Assembly (NCBI GenBank): GCA_016929775.1
Contig: JAFGIE010000064.1
Location: 1-47,340, forward strand
Length of the DNA stretch: 47,340 nucleotides
Direction of reading: 5' to 3'
Source of the DNA: Anaerolineae bacterium
GTDB lineage: Bacteria > Chloroflexota > Anaerolineae > JAFGEY01
Shown: positions 6,942 through 14,838 of the stretch, piece by piece
How the letters are laid out: every line of letters starts with the position of its first letter
Position numbering within the stretch: position 1 is the stretch's first letter
Notes under the pieces: model-generated
Told to the model about the DNA's origin: nothing
Database searches by the model: none
The model's input: only the letters and a program-made list of their open reading frames with translations
Made by a program: the position numbers and the translations under genes

Positions 6942-7954
6942 ACCACCGGTCTGAGGCGCGCACACGGGACATGCTCATGTCGTCCGAAGCGCCGGCGCGG
7001 CGCCGGCGCGTGGGGCGCCTCGACACCCTCTCTGTGGCCTATATCGCGTTGCTCGCAGTCAGCCTGATCGCGCTGGGACTGGCGACGTGGCTGGGCTTTG
7101 TGGCGCCCCGCCAGCGACAGCTCGTCGCCCGATCGACGCGCCAAGCCGAGGCCCTGCACCGTGCGCAGCAGACCGAAGGGACTCCCGACGCACAGCAAGG
7201 GGAGAACGCGCGCTCGCTGTGGGGAGCAGTGCACGCGGAGCAGACGCGCCGCGCCCAGGCGATCGAGATCGCACGCCTGGAGAGCGAGCTGGCAGTGGCG
7301 CGGCGCGTGCTGGCGACGGCGACGGCGGTCGCCGCCCAGCCTACCGCGACGCCGGTTGGCGCGGGCGCCTCTACCGTGATCGGGGCGCCGCCGCTGGCGC
7401 TGATCCTGGACGCGCCGGTGCACAAGCAGGCGCACAGATTGGGCTGCGAGTCGAGCGCTGCGGCGATGGCAGCCAACTACTTTGGGGTCGACCTGTCAGA
7501 GGAGGCCATACTCGCTGCCCTGCCCCGGCACGACAACCCCCACCTGGGGTTTCGCGGTGAGATCGACGGCCCATACGGCGGGATCGAGGACTATGGCGTC
7601 TATGCGGAGCCGATACGCGAGGTCCTGCTGCAGCACGGGCTGCAGGTCGAACCGCTGAACGGCGGGATCGACGCGATCAGGGAGCACCTGCGCCGCGAAC
7701 GGCTGGTCCTCGCCTGGATCACGTACGACCTCCAGGTACAGACACCGGTGCAGGTGGAGACGAGCGACGGGCAGACAGTGACCCTGATCCCCTACGAGCA
7801 CGTCGTGCTGGTGAGCGGGTACAACGCGAACGGGCTGTGGGCCAACGAGCCATACAAGGGCACGCAAGAGTTCTACCTCGGCGCGGAGTTCGAGCGCTCT
7901 TTTGCCTACCTGGGCAACATGGCGTTGGTCGTGGGACTGCCTGGAGACGAGTGA
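6938..7954 (+). CDS. membrane-anchored C39-like cysteine peptidase
   Basis: A 338-residue protein: basic N-terminus, one membrane helix (LSVAYIALLAVSLIALGLATWLGFV, about 30-54), a helical stalk (QAIEIARLESELAVARRVLATATAV), then a Peptidase_C39_2-like domain from about 150. The catalytic Cys lies in LGCESSAAAMAANYFGV and the His in YEHVVLVSGYNANGLW; the usual Asn-Asp-Pro after it reads ANEPYKG. Such domains cut peptides outside the membrane; the substrate is unknown. The GTG start at 6938 overlaps the mreD stop and has GAGAGGAGA before it. Its place between mreD and mrdA suggests a role in wall growth (inference). An ATG at 6971 is an alternative start. Confidence 0.75.
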   Translation: MNHRSEARTRDMLMSSEAPARRRRVGRLDTLSVAYIALLAVSLIALGLATWLGFVAPRQRQLVARSTRQAEALHRAQQTEGTPDAQQGENARSLWGAVHAEQTRRAQAIEIARLESELAVARRVLATATAVAAQPTATPVGAGASTVIGAPPLALILDAPVHKQAHRLGCESSAAAMAANYFGVDLSEEAILAALPRHDNPHLGFRGEIDGPYGGIEDYGVYAEPIREVLLQHGLQVEPLNGGIDAIREHLRRERLVLAWITYDLQVQTPVQVETSDGQTVTLIPYEHVVLVSGYNANGLWANEPYKGTQEFYLGAEFERSFAYLGNMALVVGLPGDE

Positions 7955-7964
7955 GGGGATCGCG

Positions 7965-9926
7965 ATGGAGACGCCCGGGGCAAGACGGATCTGGTCGACA
8001 TCGACGCTGCGCATCACGCTGCTGCAGCTGGCGGTCGTGACGGTCTTTGCCCTGTTCGGGCTGCGGCTGTGGCGCCTGAGCGTCGTGGCTGGAGAGCAGT
8101 ACCGCGCCGCCGCACAGCAGAACCGCACCCGCCTGGTCCGCACCGATGCGGCACGGGGCGTCATGTACGACCGCACCCACGCGCTCCTCGTGCGCAACGT
8201 CCCCCGCTTCAACGTGCTGCTCATCCCTGCCTACTTGCCCGACGACGAAGAGGCGACGGAAGCCGTGCTGCAGCGGCTGCACGTCCTGCTAGAGCTACCC
8301 CTGGAGAGCGACTATGCGCCGCCCGCTTATCCCCCCTACCAGGGGACGGCACGGCTGGGCTTGCGAGAGCAGGTCGCCCAGGGGGGACTGTACGCGCCGT
8401 ACCAGCCGATCGTGCTCCAGCGCGATGTGACGCAAGAGGTCGCCTTTGCGATCGAGGAGCAGCACCTCGACCTGCCCGGCGTCCTGATCGAGCTGTCCCC
8501 ATACCGTGAGTACCTGACCGAAGCCTTGACGGCTCACATCCTGGGCTACATGGGGCCGATCCCGTCTGGAGCAGAGGACCACTATGGCGAGGAGCAAGGC
8601 TACGAACCGGACGACTCGATCGGCCTCGCCGGTCTCGAGGCGAGCTACGAAGACGTGCTGCGCGGCGCCAAGGGCGCCAAGACGGTCGAGGTCGACGTCG
8701 CGGGGCGCGAGGTGCAGACGATCGGGCAAGAGATCGCCCCCCAGGCTGGACAGAGCCTGGTCCTGACGCTCGACCTTGACTTGCAGCGCTACACCGAGCA
8801 GGTACTGCGCACAACGATGGACAAGGTCCGATCCGGGTCGGCAGTCGCGATCGTGCAAAAGGTCCACACGGGCGAGATCCTGGCGATGGTCAGCCTACCG
8901 ACCTACGACAACAACCTCTTTGCACAGGGGATCGCGAGCAAGGACTTTGCGCGGCTGAACACCGACCCATGGCACTCGCTGGTCAACCACGCGATCGGCG
9001 GTCAGTACCCGCCGGGATCGACCTTCAAGCTCGTCGCCGCCTCGGCGGCGCTCGAGGAAGAGGTGGTCAACCGCTGGACGCTGATCACGTGCCCCTCGGA
9101 CTCGGGCACGCTGTGGCTCCCGAACAAGTACTACCCGGACGACCCTCTCTTGGCGCAGCCGTTCTATTGTTGGACGCACGCGCTGGGCTATGGACACGGG
9201 CGCCTGAGCCACGAGTCCGCGATTGCTTACTCGTGCGACATCTACTTTTACACGATCGGCGGGGGCTTCCCCGACCAGATCGAGGGCCTCGGCTTGGAGC
9301 GGATGGTCCGCTACAGCGAGGCATTCGGATACGGCAATCCCACGGGCATCGATCTGCCCGCCGAGGCGTCGGGCCTAGTGCCGACCCAGCAATGGAAGCG
9401 GGTCAACTATAGCGAGCAGTGGACCACGGGCGACACGTACAATATGACGATCGGGCAGGGGTTCGTGCTTGCCACGCCGCTGCAGGTGGTGGGCTCGGCT
9501 GCCACGGTCGCCAACGGCGGCACGGTCTACGCGCCGCGGCTGGTCTTTGAAATCCGCGACGCAGACGGGAACGTGGTCCGACCCTTCACCCCCCAAGTGG
9601 TGCGCGAACTGGAGATCGCCGACGAGCACCTCGAGGCAGTGCGGCGCGGCATGCGTGCTGCGGTCGAACGGGGCACGGCAATGTGGCTGCAGGTCGGCGG
9701 CGGGCTCAAAGTCGCCGCCAAGACCGGCACAGCCGAGTTCTACGATCCCCGGTTTCCGGCGGACAAGAACGGCAACTTGCCAACGCACGCGTGGTTCACG
9801 GCGTTTGCCCCCTACGAGGACCCCGAGATCGCCGTGGTGGCCTTTGTCTACAACGGTGGGGAAGGGGCGGTCAGCGCGATGCCCGTGGTCGCCGAGATCC
9901 TGAACTACTACTTTCAGCTGTACTGA
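7965..9926 (+). CDS. mrdA: penicillin-binding protein 2 (elongation transpeptidase)
   Basis: A 653-residue class B penicillin-binding protein. One N-terminal membrane helix (LRITLLQLAVVTVFALFGLRL, about 15-35) is followed by the pedestal domain (RGVMYDRTHALLVRNVPRFNVLLIP) and the transpeptidase domain. The active-site motifs are STFK with Ser352, SCD at 423-425 in place of the usual SxN, and KTG starting at Lys586. It cross-links peptidoglycan during elongation with a SEDS partner; no rodA is in this operon. It follows the C39-like gene by 10 bp with GAGGGG before the ATG, and the DUF2723 gene begins one base after its stop. Confidence 0.93.
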   Translation: METPGARRIWSTSTLRITLLQLAVVTVFALFGLRLWRLSVVAGEQYRAAAQQNRTRLVRTDAARGVMYDRTHALLVRNVPRFNVLLIPAYLPDDEEATEAVLQRLHVLLELPLESDYAPPAYPPYQGTARLGLREQVAQGGLYAPYQPIVLQRDVTQEVAFAIEEQHLDLPGVLIELSPYREYLTEALTAHILGYMGPIPSGAEDHYGEEQGYEPDDSIGLAGLEASYEDVLRGAKGAKTVEVDVAGREVQTIGQEIAPQAGQSLVLTLDLDLQRYTEQVLRTTMDKVRSGSAVAIVQKVHTGEILAMVSLPTYDNNLFAQGIASKDFARLNTDPWHSLVNHAIGGQYPPGSTFKLVAASAALEEEVVNRWTLITCPSDSGTLWLPNKYYPDDPLLAQPFYCWTHALGYGHGRLSHESAIAYSCDIYFYTIGGGFPDQIEGLGLERMVRYSEAFGYGNPTGIDLPAEASGLVPTQQWKRVNYSEQWTTGDTYNMTIGQGFVLATPLQVVGSAATVANGGTVYAPRLVFEIRDADGNVVRPFTPQVVRELEIADEHLEAVRRGMRAAVERGTAMWLQVGGGLKVAAKTGTAEFYDPRFPADKNGNLPTHAWFTAFAPYEDPEIAVVAFVYNGGEGAVSAMPVVAEILNYYFQLY

Positions 9927-9927
9927 G

Positions 9928-12900
9928 ATGCCCGCTCGAGCAGACGCGCAGGAGGCCTGGCAGGACACAGCGCGCGTGCGCGCGGCGCTGACCGCCGCGG
10001 GCGCGGGCCTTGTCTTGGGCGCCTTCCTCAGCCGCGTGCTGGCGGACATGCCGTCGATGCGCCTGCCCACCTATCGCTGGGGACCGGCAGCGCTGCTGAC
10101 TATCACGGTCGGCGCCTTGATCGCCGCCGCCTGGTGGCGTTGGGGCAAGGGCAGCGGCGCATCCCTCTTGCCGCTCTACGCTTTGGCACTCTACCTCCCC
10201 CAGCCAGCGCCCAACCTGCTGCAGGCATCGATCCTGTTCGCCAGCGCCGTCGTGGTGTGCTTGGTGCTCGCTATGCCGCGGCTGCGCCTCCGCGACGACC
10301 GCCTGATCGGCGCGCTGCTCTTTGCCGCTGCGCTGGCGGCGTACCTGAGCACGCTCACCCCGGGGGTGGGCACCCGCGACGGGTACGAGCTGCAGGCTGT
10401 ATCGGCGACGCTGGGCTTTGCCCACCCGACCGGCTACCCGCTGTTCCCCATTCTGGGGCGCTTGTGGCTGCTGGTCTACCCCTTTGGCAGCATCGCCCGG
10501 CGGATCAACGTGCTCTGCGCGCTCTATGCCGCCGCCAGCGTACCGCTGCTCTATCTCACAGCGCGGCGCGTGCTCGACGCGCGCACGGTGGTCGCGCGCC
10601 CGGTGGCCGCGCTTGGCGCGTTGCTGTTCGCGTTCTCGCACACCTTGTGGACCCAGGCAGTACGCCCGGAAAAGTACACGCTCAACGCGCTCTTTGTCGC
10701 GCTGGTCCTGTATGTCGCCTTTGGCAGCACCGATCCCGAAGCACGGGGACCACATCCCCACTTGCGCTGGCTCGCCCTCACCTACGGGCTGAGCCTAGGA
10801 CACCACCGGACGATGCTCATGCTCGCTCCAGCCTTGGCGCTGTACCTACTGTGGCGCGATCCGGGCATCTTACGGCGTCCACGCACCTGGCTGCCGGCGC
10901 TGGGCCTTGCCCTCGCACCGCTGCTGGTCTATCTCTACATCCCTTGGCGCGCGGCGACCCAGGGCTGGATCATGTCGGTCCCCGAGTTCCTGCAGTACAT
11001 CGCCGGCGCCGACTATGGGCCCGCGGTGCGCCTCATGGACTGGGCAAACCGGGCACGCGTGCACATGTTCTGGCGCTTCCTCCTCCAGCAGTACGGGTAC
11101 CCCGGCGTGGTCCTCGGCGCACTCGGCTGGCTCCGGCTGTTGCTGCGTCGCCGCTGGCGGACGGTCGCATGCACCACGCTTGCCTACGCCACGTACTATG
11201 TGTGGGGCACAGTGTGGTATGCGTACTATAACGACGTGAACTCGTTCATCCCCAACCACATGATCGACGCGCTGTGGATCGCCAGCGGCGCGCTGGCGCT
11301 GTGGGAGACCGCCCAGTGGATCGCGCAGCGGGAGAGGGCGCGCGCCGTCGCATCACGCGCCAGCGGCTACGCAGCAGCCGCCTTCTGGTCGCTGTTGGCC
11401 CTCTATCCGGCGCGCTTGGTGTGGCACAACGGGCCACAGGTCGACGCGCGCGCCGAGCGGAACCTGAGCGAGTGGGGCGCATACGCGATCGCACAACCGA
11501 TCGCGCCCGGGGCGACGCTGTTGGCAGACCGGGAAAAGCACCCGCCGCTCGACTACCATGCCCGGATCGAGGGACGACGCCCAGACCTCGACGTCGTGCT
11601 CCTCGGCGACGAACAGGCGTACCGCGATCGCCTGGCTTGGGATCTGGCCCAGGGCAAGAGCGTGTACTTGGCGCGGTTCCTGCCCGGACTGGAAGGCGCG
11701 TACCACCTGCGGTCGCTGGGTCCGCTGGTCGAGGTCGGCACAGCGCCGCGCACGCCGGGAGTGAACGCCGGCAGGGAGGGGGTCTCGTTTGGGGAGCAGG
11801 TGCGCCTGCTCGGTCACGAGATCGAGGCGCCAGGCCCGCGGCATGCCGGCGAACCACTCCGCGTCACGCTGACGTGGTACGCCGCGGAGCGAGTCACGGA
11901 CAACCGTGAGGTCAACCTGCGCTTGGTAGGGCAGGACGGGCAGGTCTGGTGGTCATCGGCGGCGCACCCGGTGAGCGGCATGTACCCCACCGGGGCGTGG
12001 AAACCGGGCGAGGTGATCCCTGACTGGCACGAGGTATCGATCCCGGCGGCGACCCCGCCCGGCGTGTACGCCCTGCAGGTCGCCCTGGCGGCGCCCTTTG
12101 CGATCGAGGGCCTCCCGAACGGCGAGGGAACGTGGCTCGCCCTGGAAGAGATCGTGGTCGCGCCGCCAGATCCAGCGGCGGCAAAGCCAGCCATCGCACA
12201 GCGCCTCCGTGCGATCGCCCCGGGCGCATGGCAAATCGTCGGCTATGACCTGCCGAGCCAGGCGCCACCTACGGGGCGGGTCAGGCTGACCCTTTACTGG
12301 CAGGCGCTGGCTCCCCTACCGGACCTGGAGATCGGGACGCGCGTCTGGGGCGCGACGGACGGGGCATGGACGTGGTCGCCCCCAGGGGATGGCGCCTACC
12401 CCACCTCCCAGTGGACGCCGGGCGCGACGATCATCACCGAGCACGCCCTGGTGATGCCCGCCACGCATGGTGTATACCGCGTACAGGTTGGCGTGCGCAA
12501 CGCCAGCACACGAGATCGCGTGTCGTTCGTGGCAGGATGGCTGCGCGTCGAGGACACGGCGCTCTCGCTCCCGCCGCTCACGGTCGCCGGACGCGCCCCT
12601 GCGGCGGCGGGAACGGTCAACTATGCCGACCGGATCCTGCTCCTGGAAGTGCACCCAGACGCGGAGAGACTGGCGCCCGGCGAGGCGCTGTCGCTCGAGG
12701 TGCGCTGGGAGTGCCTGCAGGCGATGGAAGACGACTATACGCTGACCGTGCAGCTGATCGCGCCTGATGGCTCCCTGCGCGGGCAGGCAGATGGATGGCC
12801 CCAGGAGGGCACGCACCCGACCAGCGCGTGGGTCGAGGGGGAAGCGATCGAGGACCGGTACGTGGTGCGCCTGGACCCCGATGCGCCGTCCGGCAGTTAC

Positions 12901-13017
12901 CGGATCGCGATCGGCTGGTACCTGCTGGAGACGATGCAGCGCCTGCCCGTGCTGGACGCCACAGGGCGGGCAACCGGCGACGTGCTGGAGCTGCCTGGGC
13001 CGACCGTTTCGCCCTAG
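9928..13017 (+). CDS. DUF2723 membrane glycosyltransferase-like protein with three beta domains
   Basis: A 1029-residue protein. Residues 1-500 carry about a dozen membrane helices and the DUF2723 signature: STLTPGVGTRDGYELQAVSATLGFAHPTGYPLFPILGRLW, with an Asp in the first outside loop as in C-type (GT-C, O-mannosyltransferase-like) enzymes. After a linker come three tandem beta-sandwich repeats at about 610-730, 745-880 and 900-1020, sharing the pattern LTLYW, YPTxxW, PGxxI, then PxGxYxxxxG. Members of this fold use lipid-linked sugars outside the membrane. Donor and acceptor are unknown. It ends the mre operon and is convergent with the MBL gene. Confidence 0.8.
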   Translation: MPARADAQEAWQDTARVRAALTAAGAGLVLGAFLSRVLADMPSMRLPTYRWGPAALLTITVGALIAAAWWRWGKGSGASLLPLYALALYLPQPAPNLLQASILFASAVVVCLVLAMPRLRLRDDRLIGALLFAAALAAYLSTLTPGVGTRDGYELQAVSATLGFAHPTGYPLFPILGRLWLLVYPFGSIARRINVLCALYAAASVPLLYLTARRVLDARTVVARPVAALGALLFAFSHTLWTQAVRPEKYTLNALFVALVLYVAFGSTDPEARGPHPHLRWLALTYGLSLGHHRTMLMLAPALALYLLWRDPGILRRPRTWLPALGLALAPLLVYLYIPWRAATQGWIMSVPEFLQYIAGADYGPAVRLMDWANRARVHMFWRFLLQQYGYPGVVLGALGWLRLLLRRRWRTVACTTLAYATYYVWGTVWYAYYNDVNSFIPNHMIDALWIASGALALWETAQWIAQRERARAVASRASGYAAAAFWSLLALYPARLVWHNGPQVDARAERNLSEWGAYAIAQPIAPGATLLADREKHPPLDYHARIEGRRPDLDVVLLGDEQAYRDRLAWDLAQGKSVYLARFLPGLEGAYHLRSLGPLVEVGTAPRTPGVNAGREGVSFGEQVRLLGHEIEAPGPRHAGEPLRVTLTWYAAERVTDNREVNLRLVGQDGQVWWSSAAHPVSGMYPTGAWKPGEVIPDWHEVSIPAATPPGVYALQVALAAPFAIEGLPNGEGTWLALEEIVVAPPDPAAAKPAIAQRLRAIAPGAWQIVGYDLPSQAPPTGRVRLTLYWQALAPLPDLEIGTRVWGATDGAWTWSPPGDGAYPTSQWTPGATIITEHALVMPATHGVYRVQVGVRNASTRDRVSFVAGWLRVEDTALSLPPLTVAGRAPAAAGTVNYADRILLLEVHPDAERLAPGEALSLEVRWECLQAMEDDYTLTVQLIAPDGSLRGQADGWPQEGTHPTSAWVEGEAIEDRYVVRLDPDAPSGSYRIAIGWYLLETMQRLPVLDATGRATGDVLELPGPTVSP

Positions 13018-13028
13018 CGCCGCGCCCA

Positions 13029-13940
13029 TCACAGCGCGATCGTCATGCCCTCCCGCGCCAGGAGCGCTGATGGGAACGCTGCCTGGGCCTCCCGCTCCAG
13101 CTGGCGGAGAAAGCCGTCGTCGTGGCGCGCATTGTGGTGCGTCAACACCAGGCGACCGACCCCGGCGCGCTGCGCCACCTGCACTGCCATCTCCCAGGTG
13201 CTGTGTCCCCACCCCTGTCGCCGTGCGGGGGGCCCCGTGTACTCGTCGGTCGTGTACTCGGCGTCATGGATCAGGACGTCGACGCCCGACACAAAGCGCG
13301 CGAGCAGCACGTCGCCGCCGACATAGCCCTCTGTGTCGGTGGCGAAGGCGAGGCGCCTGCCACGATAGGCGATCCGGTAGCAGAGCGAGCCGCCCTTGGG
13401 ATGGTTGGCGCTGTGATGCACGGCGATCGCGACCGCGTCGGGCAGGTCGAGGGACGGCGCAGCGTCGACGTCGGATATCTCAGCCGGGGCCCCGGGCTCG
13501 GTCAGGATCAGGATCTGCCCGCCCATCAGCTCGCGAATCGTGCGGATGCCGCGCATGACGCGATGCGAGACCGGCAAGATCGTCGAGAGAACCAGCCCCC
13601 TGATCGTCTCCTCGAGCCCCTCGCCGAACATGGGGGGGCCATAGACGCAGAACGCGGTGTCGGCGTGGTGGAACGGGGCAAAGAAGGGCAGGCCCTGTGT
13701 GTGATCGTGGTGTCCGTGGGTGAACAGCAGGTTGCCAACGACAGGCTCACCCAGGCGCGCGCGGCGCTCGACCAGCGCGCGTCCCAGGCCGATGATGCCC
13801 GTCCCGGCATCCAGTACGATCAGGTGCGGACCGGCGCGTACTTCGAGACAAGTGGTGTTGCCGCCGAACTCGAGCGTGCCCGGTCCTGGCACCGGGTACC
13901 CGCCGCGAGCCCCCCAGAACTTGGCTGTGAAATCGGACAC
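13029..13940 (-). CDS. MBL-fold metallohydrolase (RNase Z-like family)
   Basis: A 303-residue beta-lactamase-fold hydrolase. The metal motif HGHHDH is at 75-80, followed by further ligands in HHSANHPKGGSLCYRI, FATDTEGY, LIHDAEYT and a C-terminal LTHHNARHDD. The start SDFTAKFWGARGGYPVPGPGTLEFGGNTTC is typical of the RNase Z/cAMP phosphodiesterase-like branch. Substrates vary widely in this group. I start at the GTG at 13940, which has GGGAGGGG just upstream; the longer frame to 14015 would overlap nrdG. It is the last gene of the nrd transcript, 41 bp after nrdG, which may be only positional. Confidence 0.85.
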   Translation of the reverse strand: MSDFTAKFWGARGGYPVPGPGTLEFGGNTTCLEVRAGPHLIVLDAGTGIIGLGRALVERRARLGEPVVGNLLFTHGHHDHTQGLPFFAPFHHADTAFCVYGPPMFGEGLEETIRGLVLSTILPVSHRVMRGIRTIRELMGGQILILTEPGAPAEISDVDAAPSLDLPDAVAIAVHHSANHPKGGSLCYRIAYRGRRLAFATDTEGYVGGDVLLARFVSGVDVLIHDAEYTTDEYTGPPARRQGWGHSTWEMAVQVAQRAGVGRLVLTHHNARHDDGFLRQLEREAQAAFPSALLAREGMTIAL

Positions 13941-13981
13941 GAGCCCCTCCCAGGCGCGCCCTCGTTCGCGCGCGAACGGGG

Positions 13982-14677
13982 TCACACGCCGCGGACCCCG
14001 ACCTCGCGCACCCACGGACGGGCCAGATCAGCCATCGACCGAAGGCGCTCGGGCAGGTAGGGTTCCAAAGAGAGCATGTCCGGATCGATCGTGTTGTGGG
14101 CGACGAACTGCTGCAGGTAGTAGACGCGCGCACCGGCGATCTGCTGCGCGATGCGCACGATGTCGTCTTCTACGAGCAGGCTGGGCACGACGGTCGTCCT
14201 GAACTCGTATTCGACCGAGCTGTCGAGCAGCAGACCGATGCTGCGCTCGATGCGCCTGGTGTCGACCGTCACCCCGACGAGCAGATCGTACTTGTCCAGC
14301 GGCGCCTTGACGTCCATGGCCACATAGTCGACCCACTGCCCGGCGATCGCGTCCTCCAGGACGTCGGGCCGATAGCCGTTCGTGTCCAGCTTGACGGCAT
14401 AGCCGAGAGCCCGTGCGCGCCGGGCAAAGGCGGCGAGATCGGACTGCAGCGTGGGCTCGCCGCCGCTGATCACGACGCCATCCAGGAACCCCTGTCTGCG
14501 CCGCAGCAGATCCCAGATCTGGTCCTCAGGCAAGTCGGGGATGTCCTGCGGATCGAGCACCAGCTCTGCGTTGTGGCAGTTGGGACAACGGAAATTGCAG
14601 CCCCCACAGAACAGGGCAACTGCGATCTTGCCCGGATAGTCGAGCAAAGTCGACTTGACCCAACCCTTGACGTGCAT
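13982..14677 (-). CDS. nrdG: anaerobic ribonucleotide reductase activating enzyme
   Basis: A 231-residue radical SAM protein. The iron-sulfur cluster motif CNFRCPNC gives Cys27, Cys31 and Cys34; later come SGGEPTLQ (SAM binding), LDTNGYRPD and DVKAPLDKY. It is of the longer NrdG type found with Thermotoga/Bdellovibrio-like NrdD. It makes the glycyl radical of the class III reductase by cutting S-adenosylmethionine with electrons from flavodoxin or ferredoxin. Its ATG begins on the base after the stop codon of the 48-residue glycyl-radical ORF, so activator and radical peptide are translated together. Confidence 0.92.
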   Translation of the reverse strand: MHVKGWVKSTLLDYPGKIAVALFCGGCNFRCPNCHNAELVLDPQDIPDLPEDQIWDLLRRRQGFLDGVVISGGEPTLQSDLAAFARRARALGYAVKLDTNGYRPDVLEDAIAGQWVDYVAMDVKAPLDKYDLLVGVTVDTRRIERSIGLLLDSSVEYEFRTTVVPSLLVEDDIVRIAQQIAGARVYYLQQFVAHNTIDPDMLSLEPYLPERLRSMADLARPWVREVGVRGV

Positions 14678-14824
14678 CTACTTTTTGCCAGCTGTCTCCA
14701 CGCGGTACGTCTGGCGGTCCTCGAACTCCTGCCGCTTGCCCTTGTTCCAGTTCTGAACCGGACGCAGGTAGCCTACGATCCGGGAGTACACCTCACACGG
14801 GATCTTTTTCACCTTGTCAGACAT
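14678..14824 (-). CDS. separate glycyl-radical peptide of class III ribonucleotide reductase
   Basis: A 48-residue ORF (MSDKVKKIPCEVYSRIVGY, then LRPVQNWNKGKRQEF). RIVGY matches the R-x-x-G-Y glycyl-radical motif, with Gly18 as the radical site, and the following residues match the C-terminal end normally fused to NrdD. The NrdD ORF just upstream lacks this motif. It has its own Shine-Dalgarno (AAGGAG, 7 bases before ATG), sits 14 bp after the nrdD stop and touches nrdG. So the reductase appears to be split into catalytic chain and radical chain. Comparable separate glycyl-radical proteins exist for pyruvate formate-lyase (YfiD/GrcA). Cys10 may also help bind zinc. A sequencing or assembly frameshift is less likely given the intact start signals. 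Confidence 0.85.
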   Translation of the reverse strand: MSDKVKKIPCEVYSRIVGYLRPVQNWNKGKRQEFEDRQTYRVETAGKK

Positions 14825-14838
14825 GGTTCTCTCCTTGA

